Assembly: GCA_033239125.1 (NCBI GenBank)
Contig: BSWB01000002.1
Coordinates: forward strand, 52,797,001 to 52,861,000
Length of the DNA: 64,000 nt
Reading direction: 5' to 3'
From: Fagopyrum homotropicum
Taxonomy: Eukaryota; Streptophyta; Magnoliopsida; Caryophyllales; Polygonaceae
Positions 43,547 through 55,284 of the stretch are shown one piece after another. A program made the position numbers and the translations under genes. Each line of letters begins with the position of its first letter. Position 1 is the first letter of the stretch. The notes under the pieces are model-generated. The model was not told the DNA's origin and searched no databases. It saw only the letters and a program-made list of their open reading frames with translations.

Positions 43547-45218
43547 TCGATTTTTTTGGGGAGCTCTTTTGTTCCTACTCAATTAAACGTTGTCCTTTCG
43601 TCCTTATAAATTTGTAAAGCAAAACAGTAGGATATTGTACTTTGACTATGCACATAAGATGAAGAAATTTGACAGATTACCGTGATGGGAAACACAAGAT
43701 GGTCGTGCCATGCAATATACTGTCCTACAGCTTCTAACATGAAATAAACTTCTTCAGTAGGGAATAAAACTACTGTAACGCCCAAAAAATTTCGCGCGTT
43801 TGCGATATTTATTTTTTTCGGTTTTTCTCGATATTTTTATTAGCTCAAATAATTTTATAAGTATTTGTACTTCGTAATTTAAAGTTTTTTTTCGAGAATG
43901 ATCTTATATCATAAACTATATTTTCGAGTATATATATATATATACACATTGTCCGTATTTCATTTTACGGAAAATTTTGAGAAGAGTTTCCGATCCGAAA
44001 ATCCCGTTCCGATTATTTTTCTTACCGAGTTATTCATCCCCCTTTGTTTGATTTTTCTTTTCTTTTCTTTTTATTCCTCCTTTCCCCTTTTTCTTCCCAG
44101 CCGGTGAGACCGGGGGACTGTTGGCCGACCAATGAGCTGATACTCAGCCTTCATCACTCTCTCACGTAATGTCTCTCTCTCACGTTACCCTCTACTCTCC
44201 TTTCTTCTTCCCTTGGCCCCTCAACCCTTCAATCTCTTCAGCCTTCCTCTGCCCATCCATCTTCCCTCTCGATCTCCTTGCCCACCAAAGCCTGCAACAT
44301 CTCTCAACTCGAGCTGCTGTCGGGTCGAAGGCTGCCACCCCACCTCTCCTCTGTTGAACTCTGCGACTGGGGAAAACGCCAGCCGAAGAAGCCCTGCTCC
44401 GCCTTCGGATTCAACCAACGCCGGAGCCCTTGTACAACCCTCGCCACCGCCTGGAAGCTCGCCAGAGGAGCTCTCTTCGTCGCAGCCTCCTTGCAGCCCC
44501 TCGTCGCCTGCCGGAGCCATGCCTCCTCCGCCTGCGCGCCGCCCTGATCTCTTCTCTCCCGTCCTTCTCTGTTCTCTTCGTTCGCGAGGGGAGACACCCG
44601 CCTCTGTCCAGAGATTGGGCCGCCGCAGCCTCCTCGTCTCGCTCACCGGAGACGGACGCTAGCGCCGCCGCTCCTTCCTCCGCCTGCCCTTGCCGCCGTC
44701 TGGATCCCTCCCCAGCCTCTCCTTCTGCGTTTTGTTCAGGGTTGAAGAAACCCTTATTATATATTATTTCGGCCCCCTTAAATTTGTGCTATTTACACTT
44801 TATGCCCCTTATTTGATAATTGCAGTTTTGGCCCTATGTTTTGGAAATGTACAAAATTTCCCTTGTGAATAAATTATAGTTTTGGCCCAAAGTTATTTTC
44901 GGAAAATGGTCTAAGTTTCTTGAGTTCCATATTTATGGCCAGAGATTTAATTGTGGATTTTGACCTATGTTTATATAATTGTATAAAACCCCGGAAAATG
45001 TTTTTACGAGTTTTAACCTTGGTTTTGAAAGCGAGTTTTCCTTAGATTTTTATACGTTAAATCTTCCGTTCAAATTTAGCATATAGGCTAAATTTGCTTA
45101 GCTTTGGTGATAGGTTCGGAAGCACTCGACAAAGGCCCAACGGACCCATAGTCAACATTCGTCGATCGACTTCCACCTTTGACCCCGAGTGAGTATCTTT
45201 CTCGATCTAGTTATGTTT

Positions 45219-45235
45219 AGTAGTAGTAGTAGTAT
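45219..45235 (+). repeat. (tag)n microsatellite in LTR-E
   Basis: A short run of tag/gta triplets, about five and a half units. Confidence 0.8.
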
Positions 45236-45673
45236 CATGCTAGGATGGATCTAGCATAACTTAGAGTTAATGCCAAGTAGTGGCTTTGGACCTTATGTGA
45301 GTGTTTGAGGATTTTGAAATGTTTTAAGGCTTAAGGTGTTGTTATCTTGTGAATATTGTAAAGCGTTGAGTGGTTAGTTGATCTTATGAGGATTGAGATT
45401 ATGGTTGTATGATCTTGTTGAGATTGTGGAGACTAGGACGAGAGTATCCTAGCATGCGTTGTGATGGTTATGACCTTGTGAGATTGTGAGGATTAGGAAT
45501 TGTTATCCTATCATGGTTATGGTTTATGATCTTGCGAGATCATTAGGACTAGAAGTCTAAAGACTTCTAGCATGTGAGAGAGATGTTGATGGTGTGCCTT
45601 GTTTTGACCAGGCGTTGAGTGCCTTCCTACGGGAAGTTGAGAGCGGTGGTTAGGGGATTATCTTTTGGACGAG

Positions 45674-46147
45674 GTAAGTCTCCGGACTTACTTAGCTCGT
45701 ATTCCTTGTATTAGCATTGATGTGTGTTTGGTGGTGTGTGTTTATTGTCTATTGTTTATAACAACTAAACCGGAATTAGGATTACCGACCTTTATATTAT
45801 TTTGGCCCAAGTGTATGATAACGGGCGGTGACAACTTGCCTGGCTTCCGCGAGAGCTAGGAGGTTCTCGGCGACTATCCCGGCTGGTAGACGGTCAGATG
45901 CATCAGTACCATTCCATGCCGGTAAGTAGGGACCGAGGCGAGTTTCGGTGACTCTCGTGTCACAACCTAAGTTGAATTAGAACGGGATATGACTTAATAA
46001 TAATAAAGATAATAAACCGGACTTGTGTGCTTTGGAGTGTATTGGGTGTTTATGATGATAGACTTGTGTTTGTGCCTTTCACCTTAATTCTAATGCTTCG
46101 AATATGAGCTAACGGTTTTATACCGATTGTTGTAGATTGCCTTGCAG
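45674..46147 (+). promoter_or_regulatory. Intron-like module in LTR-E
   Basis: The donor GAG|GTAAGTC lies inside a hairpin (gtaagtc-tcc-ggacttac, 45674-45692). A branch-like gagctaac is at 46107-46113, and acceptors ttgtag (46135) and ttgcag (46147) follow. Equivalent modules, minus strand, are 6657-6209, 14422-13924, 21543-21043 and 41543-41099; plus strand, 33643-34085 and 53952-54399. Splicing is inferred, not seen. Confidence 0.55.
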
Positions 46148-47470
46148 GTTAGGAATGCGGCCGAGAGATCCGGAAGAGTGGGAAGCCGGGGTTCCGTACA
46201 TTTTAGGAAGGGTTTTGGGTTAGAGTCATGTTTGGAGTTTTGTATATTGTATCATTCTATGCCGCATGTATGGCGTTTGGTCTTTGGAGTTGTTGTCGGC
46301 TGAAGTCCGTTGTTTGTTTTCTTTCGGGTTTCCTTACATTGCATAAAATGTATTTTGGTTTTGGCCTTTATTTGTGCCTTGTTGTAAGATCCGGTGAAAT
46401 TGTTATCAGGCTAAGGGTCGGGACCCATTGTGAGGTCCCAACCCGTAGCATCCCGAGTCCCGCGGATTCGGGGTGTTACAACTACCACCTCACCTTGACC
46501 TTGCATAAATGTCACTATTTTGACCTTCACTTGACCTTTCTTCAATGGTCGATTATGCAAGTTTACGGGGCTTGAAGATGAATGATAAACTAATCTTGTT
46601 GCTACCTCCATGTCACAGTCGGGCACAAATAACTTGCATTCACATCATCCCTACATTTTAGAATGATTAGAATCATAAAAAAATAATGTTTAGAATTAAA
46701 GAAGTAAAACATATAACTTTGAGATTAAGGACTGAGATTTACCTCTACCATATATGGAAACACGCTTAAATCTTGGTTTGGTGCAATATCCTTAATAGTA
46801 GTGCAAGATTTTTTAACACTTTTAGGAGTAGGATCAGCATCTAGGGACATAGACTTTGACGGTATTTTCTGTTGTGTTTTATCTGCCTTTGGCTTTTGCT
46901 TGTTCCTTGATCATTTTGCAGGGCTCTTTGGTTCCTACTCATTTAAACATTGTCCTTTCGTCCTTATAAATTTGTAAAGCAAAACAGAAGGATATTGTAC
47001 TTTGACTATGCACATAAGATGAGGAAATTTGACAGATTACCGTGCTGGGAAACACATGATGGTCGTGCCATGCTATATATTGTCCTGCAGCTTTTGACAG
47101 GCAAGAAACTTCTTCAGTAGGGAATGGAACTATCACCCCGCCTTGACCTTGCATAATCGTAACTATTTCGACCTTCACTTGACCTTTCTTCAATGGTCGA
47201 TTGTGCAAGTTTATGGTGCCGGTACCTCCATGTCACAGTCGTCCACAAATAACTTGCATTCACTCCAACCCTATATTTTATAATGATTAGAATCATAAAA
47301 AAAAAAAAGTAATGTTTAGAATTAAAGAAGTAAAATATATATATAACTTTGAGATCAATGACTGACACTTACCTCTACCTTTTTTGGAGAAACACTTACA
47401 GCTTGAGGAGGTGCAATTTCCTTAATGGTAGTGCAAGATGTTTTAACAGTTTCAGGAGTAGGATCAGCAT

Positions 47471-47616
47471 CCAGGGAAATAGAGATTAAAGGAATTTTAG
47501 GGAGTGGTTTATCTGGACAATATTGTTTTCTCTCCTCTAACAACCAGGGAAATAGAGATTGAAGGAATTTTAGGGAGTGGTTTATCTGGACAATATTGTT
47601 TTCTCTCCTCTAACAA
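47471..47616 (-). repeat. 73-bp tandem duplication in a TNP1 exon
   Basis: Two nearly identical copies, starting at 47471 and 47544. Because 73 is not a multiple of three, the duplication shifts the reading frame of the exon (minus strand), giving D-K-P-L-P-K-I-P twice in different frames. Confidence 0.9.
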
Positions 47617-49129
47617 AGCCTTGATAAATCGTTTTGTTTCACCAAATACAAATTCAATTTCAACCTTCATGCTTGCTTTAATCCTTTCCGTTGCCTCAAT
47701 AATTGCAACTTCTCCTACATTCACTGCAGATGATGAAGATGCATGACGAGATGCATGGCCAAAGTAACCACTAACATGTACGCCTTGACCGACCCCTATA
47801 ACACGTCCTGGGTGATCTACCTTACCCAAGGCCATTGCAAGAACATCTTTGCGCCCAACACTAACAAACTCTCCAGTGATTTCTTTCTCGAGATATTCAT
47901 CCTACAATTTATATAGAAAGACATAATGCACATTGTTCTCATGAATTCAATACTCGACTTCATCCAACCAATTAATTTTTGAGGACTTTGTTTCCATCCA
48001 ACTTGAAAAGATTCCAAGTTCATCATATTTGCACATCAATAAAGAAAATAGAATATATATCACCAGGAAGTGCAGAAGTCAGAAATTAGTACATCTTTTG
48101 TTCATGCAGATTTTCATGTCAATAGAACTACTTATACTAATATGCTTTCCATAAGGCAAAAATATATTATGTTCGTACTAATATCAACAATGTGTAGTAT
48201 ATCGATGAACAATATGTTTGAAACTTTAATCACAAGTACACTTACTATTTTTCCAATCACTTCTTGTGATTTCTCAACGTAGGATCCATCTTTTTGTTTC
48301 TTGGCCTCTTTGTACAGGATTTCTCGGGATACATTGGAAGAGACGTCCATGTTATGTGTACGCTTCTAAATAATCAATATAAGACAAGGTCAAAGCTTAT
48401 ATAATGACATATATTCTAATGTAAACAAAAATATGGAACGAGTACTTTTACAAGGTCAAAGCTTGTGTGCTTACATATTTATCTTCCAATCGAGCATATC
48501 CAACCTTAGACCCCCTGTATGTATTGTCATTCAGCATTGAGAGTTCTCTATATTTTTCACTTTTAGCCTATTTTGAAAAAATCAAATTCCATTAAACGTT
48601 GTATTCATTGACAACAAATATCATAATGTAAGATGAAATTTTGGAAAAGAATATATGCCTGAAACTCTGCAGATTGAGTTATTCTGATAAATTGTGTCCA
48701 CTGTTCTTGACTGATGTATGAGTCATAAATTGGAGGAGGAGTAACCGGAATATCAGAAGGATCCTTGTCTTTCAAATACTTCTTTCGCAAGTCCTTTTTG
48801 AAGGTATTCCACAAAGCATTTGCCTTTTTCCACACCCATTCTTTATACATTTCAGGAATTATGAAAACATCCTACAATATACGAAAAATCAATGTGTTAC
48901 GATAAAAGTAGAAATGGACAAAATGCACATTGTTTGTATATAAAAAAGTAATTTTACCGCAACATTATGTCAAATATGATCCAAGTCCTCGTTTGGTACC
49001 AGTTTCCAAGTATCAATGGTGATTGGCACTATTCTCTTTGCTACGGTTCCAATTAAGGTTGATAATATAGATGCATTTTCTCCAACTGGTTGACCCTTGT
49101 TATTAAAACTTATCTCAAATCGCTTTCCT

Positions 49130-49420
49130 TCTCCAATGGTCTTTGTAAAACCCTTTAGCAATGAAGCTCCTCTCGTCCTAATGGTCTTTTTGGAAGGACA
49201 AGGTGTTGGAGTTTCTTCAGCTGACTCAAATGGTTGTGTGGCCAAATTTGCTCTTTTCCTCCTCTTGGTCTTTTTGGAAGGAACATCAGCAGGAGCTTCT
49301 GCAGCAGGCTCAACCGGTTGTGTGGCCAGTGTAGCTCCTCTCGTCTGAATGGTCTTTTTGAAAGGAACATCAACAGGAGCTTCTGCAGCAGGCTCAGCCG
49401 GTTGTGTGGCCAAATTCTTA
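49130..49420 (-). repeat. In-frame coding minisatellite in TNP1 exon 1
   Basis: Three units of about 93-105 bp encode a repeat of the form N/T-L-A-T-Q-P-x-E-x-A-x-E-x-P-x-x-x-P-x-K-K-T. The two left-hand units on the protein are closest to each other. Confidence 0.75.
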
Positions 49421-49434
49421 CGCTTTCTAGCCAT

Positions 49435-49784
49435 ATGTCTGCATAAAGACAAGGTGTTAATATATACTTTATTAAAACAAAATCAGAAGGAAGCTAGAAT
49501 GGTATGACTTCTCTGATGTGCACATACATTCAGCATATGTGAGGAATGATAATTTCTGCTCAGCATTACATTTATATCGAGAACTAGAAGACTCATGTTA
49601 CTAAAATAAAATAAGTGAATATTTCGTTAATGTACCAAAAGAATAAGTGTTGTATTACTAAAAAAAATATGTGTGACTACTTCAGTAAAACAAAATTAAA
49701 TATCCTAAAAAAATTATGAACATATCAGAGAAGTCAAAGTTCCTAAAATATCTACTCAAAAGAATAAGTGACTATTTCATTATA
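49435..49784. other. Intergenic space between TNP1 and TNP2 genes
   Basis: AT-rich. It should contain the TNP1 promoter and the TNP2 3' UTR and terminator (both genes on the minus strand). No specific sites recognised. Confidence 0.5.
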
Positions 49785-52249
49785 CTAATTATCGTTTCGT
49801 TTTTTGCTTGGATGTACATCAGTAGACTCATGTTCTATTGCAGCTTCTTCATTGAGCCAAATGCCTTCTCGATGATCTTCTCGTACATAAATCTCCTCGT
49901 CATCTACATCATCAATCGGTGGGAGCATAATTGTTGTGTTACTAGTCTCTTCACAAAACTCATCAATTTCTTCCCCAATACCTCTCTTCGACGTAGACAA
50001 CACCACCGACCAACCCGGTTGAAGAAGGTCGGGTATATAGAATACTTGTCTTGCTTGTGACGCCAGCATGAATGGATCATCTCGATGTCCTACCTTATCA
50101 AGAGCAACTGAAGTGAATCCCAACTCATCAATTTTCACTCCGTTATTGCTATCAACCCATGTACAATGAAATATTGAAATTGTTAACTCCTTTGAATATA
50201 ACAACACCCATATGTGATCAATGACACCATAATAAGACATGCTATCATATCTAGCATTCTTGTCTTTTGCACTAGAAACGTGCACGGCATTTGCTTCTAG
50301 ACTCACTCCATAATTTTGTGTTTTGCTTTTATCAGATTGAGCCTTTGTATGAAAAGTGTAGTTGTTGATGACGAAACCGGTATAGCTCATAACCTGAAAC
50401 TTTGGTCCCCGATGCAAATCTTTCAGAATAGTTGAGACTTCTTTTTCTGATGTGATTAGTTGACTAATTTGATCTTTAAACCAACCAATCAAGGTTTTAT
50501 TATGCTCTCTTGTAATCCATTTGTCTGGTTTTCTAGGATTATTTTTCTTCACATAGTCCATGTGTTCTTCTAAGTATGGAACAACTTCATCTATATTTTG
50601 AAGAACGTATAGGTGTGCTAGATTCCAATGCTTCTCACGATCAATAGAAACTACCGTACACCCCGTTGTTCCTTTCCAGTTCAATTCAACCGACTCTCTC
50701 AACTTTTGGAGACCAATGGGTTCGACATTTGATAAGTAATCAGTACAAAACTCAATAGCTTCTTCAACCATATATCGTTCAACAATGCAACCTTCAGGGT
50801 ATTGTCGATTCATGACGTATCCCTTTAAAACTTTCATATTTCGCTCAAACGGAAACTGCCACTGAAGATAAACCAGCCCCAAAAGCTCTATCTCTCGTAC
50901 CAAGTGAACAGACAAGTGCACCATTATGTCAAAGAAAGAAGGTGGAAAATAGGTCTCCAATTCACAAAGAATCACAACAATCTCCTTTTGTAGATCAGGT
51001 AACTCATCGCGATCAATCACCTTGCTGCATAACTTCTTAAAAAATAAGCAAAGCCTGATTATGGTATATCTCACATCCTTAGGTAATATAGAACGAATGG
51101 CCACAGGTAACAGTTGTTGCATAAGTACATGACAATCATGTGATTTCAGGCCTACTAACTTCAAGTCTTTCAATGAAACAAGGGTGCTAATGTTAGAAGA
51201 GTATCCCTCAGGAACTTTGACATCACGAAGAAACTTACAAATGATTACTTTCTCCTCCCTGGATAAGGTATAGCAAGCAGGTGCTAAAAATGTACGTTTT
51301 CCTCTAACTTGTGGTTGCAACTTAGATCTAATATTCATCTTAGCATAGTCTTCTCTAACTTTGAGACCATCTTTTGTTTTCCCTGGGATATTCAGTAATG
51401 TACCAATAAGGTTGTCACATATATTCTTTTCAATGTGCATCACATCCAAACAGTGTCTCATTGAGAGATCTTTCCAATAAGGAAGTTCAAAAAAATCGAT
51501 TTTTTCTTCCACCCATCTATAATAGTTTTGTTCAACGAGGATTTTCCAAATGTGACATCAATTTCTTCCACAATATTCATCACGTCTTGTCCGGTTAATG
51601 GTATGGGGCAGTTTCCGTTTGAGATAACAAACTAAAAGCTTTACGACGCCTACGATCTGTATGGTCAATAGGCAAGAACCTTTGGTTCCCAACATAAACT
51701 ATCTTACTACATTTTGTCAGGCGACGGGAGAAAGTATCCTTTCCACAGATAGGCCAAGCGAGATATCCTTTCACACTATATCCAGCAAGATTGCCTAATG
51801 TAGGAAAATCGTTAATAGTCCACAAAAGCATGGCCTGTAGTCGAAATTTCTCTCTAGGATGCGCATCATACACTTCAACACCTTCTCCACACATCAATTT
51901 CAAATCTTCAATCATGGGCGCTAAATAAACATCAATTTCGAACCCAGGTTGTTTTGGCCCAGAAATCCGCAAAGAAAACAACATATATTTCCGCTTCATA
52001 CATAACCATGGAGGAAGATTGTAAATTACTAATAGTACTGGCCATGTACTATGACTTGAACTTAGGTTACCGTGGGGGTTCATTCCGTCCGTAGAGAGTG
52101 TAAGGCGTAGGTTTCTTTCTTCATTTCCAAACTGGGGATACATCTTGTCAATTGTTTCCCACTGTGTAGCATCTGTCGAGTGTCGAATTTTACCATCTTT
52201 AACTCTTCTCCTTGCATGCCAAGTTAGATTTTCAGCCTCTACCAGATTG
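49785..52249 (-). pseudogene. CACTA TNP2 transposase, main part
   Basis: Minus strand. 52249-51595 covers the Transposase_21 region: H-S-T-D-A-T-Q-W, then L-S-T-D-G-M-N-P-H-G, L-P-P-W-L-C-M-K-R-K-Y, G-F-E-I-D-V-Y-L and L-L-W-T-I-N-D-F-P. A frame change follows near 51595-51512. The 575-codon frame 51512-49785 has D-V-M-H-I-E-K-N-I-C-D-N-L-I-G-T-L. It then has a DUF4218-like block (V-H-L-S-V-H-L-V-R-E-I with Q-W-Q-F-P-F-E-R) and a DUF4216-like block (Y-Y-G-V-I-D-H-I-W-V-L and F-H-C-T-W-V-D). The product would cut at CACTA termini. This copy is broken by the frame change and by LTR-F. Confidence 0.88.
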
Positions 52250-52254
52250 TCGAA

Positions 52255-54726
52255 TGTAATAACCGAAAATTTTAAAGTCCGTCAACACTGAATTTAACCG
52301 GATTCCGATCCGTCAACCTTTATCCTTAAATGAAGTTAAAACGAGATTCAATTTCTATCATTTTATGTGACCTTAATTTACATAAAATGATAAATGATGT
52401 AACCGGAAATAATTTACGTACCTTTAAAATAAAATAATAACTTATAGTAGACGGAAAATAATTCCGTAAATATTCCGCAAATTTTCTTTCGATCCGGGAC
52501 GATTAACGAGTTTTCGTATCCCTTATTCTAATGGGAGAGCAATCCGGTTCTGGCCCAACATCAGGCCCAAGCCCACCGGCCCACCTCCTTAAACTAATTC
52601 TAACCCTAATTCTAATTCTACGCTTAACCCTAATCTAATGATACTGCCGCATCTCTCTCTCGCTCCACTGCAACTACACGCTACGGCTTCTCCCTTGCCC
52701 TTTTGAAAAACGACAACAGCAGCAATCCTCTTCCGCCTTCATATGCAGACGACGCAGCCACACCTTCCTCTTCCGCCTTCCTCGTTCGCCGGCGCTAGGT
52801 GAGCCACCTCCTCCGTCTATCTCTCCTCTTCCTCTCTAATTCCCAAACCGCAGCAACTCCTAACCTTGGCTGCACACCCAGTCGCAAGTCACGCCAGGCG
52901 AGGACTGTCGATACAGACGAAGACTCCGGACGCTGCAGCAAGCGCCAGTTAGGAAGAGCGGGCGGTGTGAAGCGTACAAGCAATTTGGTTCCGAACATTG
53001 CAGCCGGTCGCGAGTCGTACGGTGAGTCCTTCATCCCTCCCCTCTGCTACCCTTCTCCTCCTGTGTTGAATCTCGTCTCGAACTGCAAACTGTAACCGGG
53101 GACGACGCCAGCCTGCACTGGGTTGACGAGCGAGTTAAGAGCGGACTGCGGTTTGCTCCGTCTTCTCCAGTGGAAGTGAGTCCAAAAGGGGGAAGTTTGG
53201 TAGGTGAGTTGAACTGTGCAGTTTTACAGTAAGTGTATGTGTACAGATAGAAGGAGTATGTTTGTATATAAATAAATACATGTACGAATAGGAGATAGGT
53301 AGGAGATGTAGAAGTGTAGTATATATGTGAAGGTATATATAAATGTAAAGGTGTAATGATCAATAATATATAAGAGTAGATTTAGATTGAGAGGGTATAG
53401 TTGTTTATACATGAACTGTAGAGTGTTAAACGTGAGAGTATAAATAGGTATTTTGAATGGATTGGAATTTTGGACATATATACGTAGGTATATATATATA
53501 CATCGGTATCAGATGGGAGCGATAAAATATGTAGATATATATATAAGTATACCGAGTAGTTACATGAGTATACGAGTTGAAGGAAAAGTTAGATATGTAC
53601 GTAAGTATATATAAATATATAAGAGTAGAGTAGTAACTGGGAAGGAGGAAGAATGTTATTCTTTTTTGAGTGGATTCAAGTTTGAACTTATAACCTATAA
53701 GTAGCTAACCGAGAGACACAAAGTATGGAAACAAGTTCTAAAAGGAATTAGTAGGTTTAAGAATAAACTTTGAGAATTTTCGGCATTAAGGGTAAAATGG
53801 TCTTTTACTGTAAGAGAGCTTTTTCCGTAATCCCTTCGCATGAGGTTGGACATCTGGATGTGATTTTGATCCACATGCCTTAATTAACAGGCGTTTGAGT
53901 TACCACGAGTACGGACCGAGTTGAGACTGGTTAGAGTGTGATTTGACTCAGGTAAGTCCTTGCGACTTACTTAGCCAGTTTCTGGATATTAGTTGAGTGA
54001 CAGTGGTTGTGTGTGTGCGATGTGCATGATTATAATAATAACAACTTGTTAGGACGACCGTTATTATTATGTTTAAGGCCCAAGTGTATCTATAACGGGC
54101 CGTGACATCACTGCCCAGCTCTGACAGGAGACTGGGAGGTTCTTTATACCCAGACCAGACAGGTACAAGGTGAGATGTATCGGATCCATTCCTGATGGTT
54201 ACACGGGGGCGGAGGCGAGGTTTGGGAATCCCTCGTGTCACAAAATAAGTATCATTAGTATGAATGAATAACTTAACTGAAGATAATAAATGGACTTGTT
54301 TAAAGCATGATGGGTGTTTATTCTTTTATGTGTGTGTGCTATTATTATTCTCCTAATGTTTAGATAACTAGCTAATGGTTTCTCTTGTTGTGTTTTTAGA
54401 TTTACCGCATGTTAGATCAGCAGCTGAGTGATCCGGAAGTAGTGGTCAGCCGGATCTCCGTACTCCTTAGAGTGGGGGTTAGGGTTGTTGTTTGTCGTTC
54501 TTTCTTTTGTTAAGACAGCTGATCGTTTTTCCCTTTTGTTTAAATACTATAGGCTGCTAGACCGTGTTGCATTCATTCCTTGAAAAATACTATTTCATGA
54601 ATTTCGGTTTTTCTTATTTGTGTATTGTTGCAAGATCCTAGTAATATTGTTGTCAAACTGAGGTTGGGATCCATTGTGAGGTCCTAACCAGTAACGTCCC
54701 GAGTTTTGAGAATTTGGGGTGTTACA
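52255..54726 (+). mobile_element. Solo chromovirus LTR (LTR-F) inside TNP2
   Basis: 2472 bp, from tgtaataacc to ggggtgttaca, with a perfect duplication tcgaa (52250-52254, 54727-54731). It has a U3 hairpin at about 52357-52392, a GC-rich stretch at 52640-53170 with overlapping frames, an intron-like module at 53952-54399 and an AT-rich tata-repeat stretch at about 53220-53640. Removing it joins the two TNP2 halves. Confidence 0.92.
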
Positions 54727-54731
54727 TCGAA

Positions 54732-55280
54732 CAAACGTCGAAACTTTGGAATGATAGGAAGATACCATAACATTTTTGTTGGACTGTTTTTCTTCTTGTA
54801 TCGTGGTTCACCGCAATCAAGATTCGAACAACTCTCTAATGAAGCATATTCATTTTGGTATAAGATACAATTATTAGGGCAAGCATGTATTTTATGATAA
54901 CCCAAGCAGCCCATGGAGAACAAAAAATTTTTTGCCTTATATGTGCTAACAGGAAAACTATTATCCTTGGGAAGAATTTGATGGATTAACTCAAGCAGAG
55001 CGGTAAAACTCGTATCACTCCATCCATATCTCGCTTTCATGTTATAAAACCTCAACAATGCAGACATCTTTGTAAACCTAGAACACCCATTGTAGAGTGG
55101 TGTTTTGGCATCCTTTACCAAGTCCTAAAACTTTTCAGGATCATGAACAAAGTTCTCTTTTACGTCGTGTATCATATCATCTAACCTATCATCCTCTAAA
55201 TCGTCAAATGTGTTAAAATGTGTATCCTCATTATTATTAGAATGCCTAGTCGTTTTCTCTCCGTGTCATATCTAACGTGT
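54732..55280 (-). pseudogene. CACTA TNP2 transposase, N-terminal part
   Basis: Minus strand. It has an acidic stretch (D-D-L-E-D-D-R-L-D-D-M-I-H-D) with a stop after F-V-H-D-P-E-K-F. Then come K-T-P-L-Y-N-G-C-S-R-F-T-K-M-S-A-L-L-R-F-Y-N-M-K and Y-G-W-S-D-T-S-F-T-A-L-L, and K-I-H-A-C-P-N-N-C-I-L-Y with C-x4-C residues. This is the conserved TNP2 N-terminus. It continues into 52249 after LTR-F and is cut upstream by Athila-2 at 55285. Confidence 0.85.
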
Positions 55281-55284
55281 ATAT

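Larger units (their letters stand above)
43774..46480 (+). mobile_element. Solo chromovirus LTR (LTR-E)
   Basis: 2707 bp, from tgtaacgccc to ggggtgttaca, flanked by a perfect duplication actac (43769-43773, 46481-46485). A pyrimidine-rich then GC-rich stretch (44040-44740) has overlapping frames on both strands. A TATA-like ttatatatta follows at about 44756. The intron-like module runs from 45674 to 46147. It formed by recombination between two LTRs of one element. Confidence 0.9.
43547..47543 (-). repeat. Tandem duplication inside the CACTA TNP1 gene
   Basis: Ignoring LTR-E, 43547-43773 plus 46481-46885 (unit 1) aligns with 46886-47543 (unit 2), each about 640 bp. Each unit carries two exons on the minus strand: one with V-x-x-F-P-T-E-E-V and Q-Y-I-A-W-H-D-H, and one with L-D-A-D-P-T-P and S-C-T-T-I-K. 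The units differ by substitutions and small indels, so the duplication is older than the LTR insertions. Confidence 0.75.
46490..49434 (-). pseudogene. CACTA TNP1-type gene (Transposase_24-like), 5' part
   Basis: The minus-strand start is placed at M-A-R-K-R-K-N (49434). Exon 1 has three imperfect Ala/Pro-rich repeats (A-T-Q-P-x-E-P-A-A-E-A-P), then G-E-G-K-R-F-E-I-S-F-N-N-K-G-Q-P-V-G. Exon 2 (about 48870-48660) has W-N-T-F-K-K-D-L-R-K-K-Y. Exon 3 (about 48567-48478) has Y-R-G-S-K-V-G-Y-A-R. Exon 4 (about 48366-48246) has K-D-G-S-Y-V. Exon 5 (about 47903-47545) has L-G-K-V-D-H-P-G-R-V-I-G-V-G-Q-G-V. Then follow the duplicated exons and, beyond LTR-D/E, the protease part. This is the usual layout of the second gene of plant En/Spm elements, whose product binds DNA near the termini. 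Disabled by the 73-bp duplication and two LTR insertions. Confidence 0.75.

Noticed and set aside
44213..44816. Overlapping frames of 128-149 codons on both strands in LTR-E
   Set aside because: They result from GC-rich composition within a solo LTR; no domain and no preferred strand.
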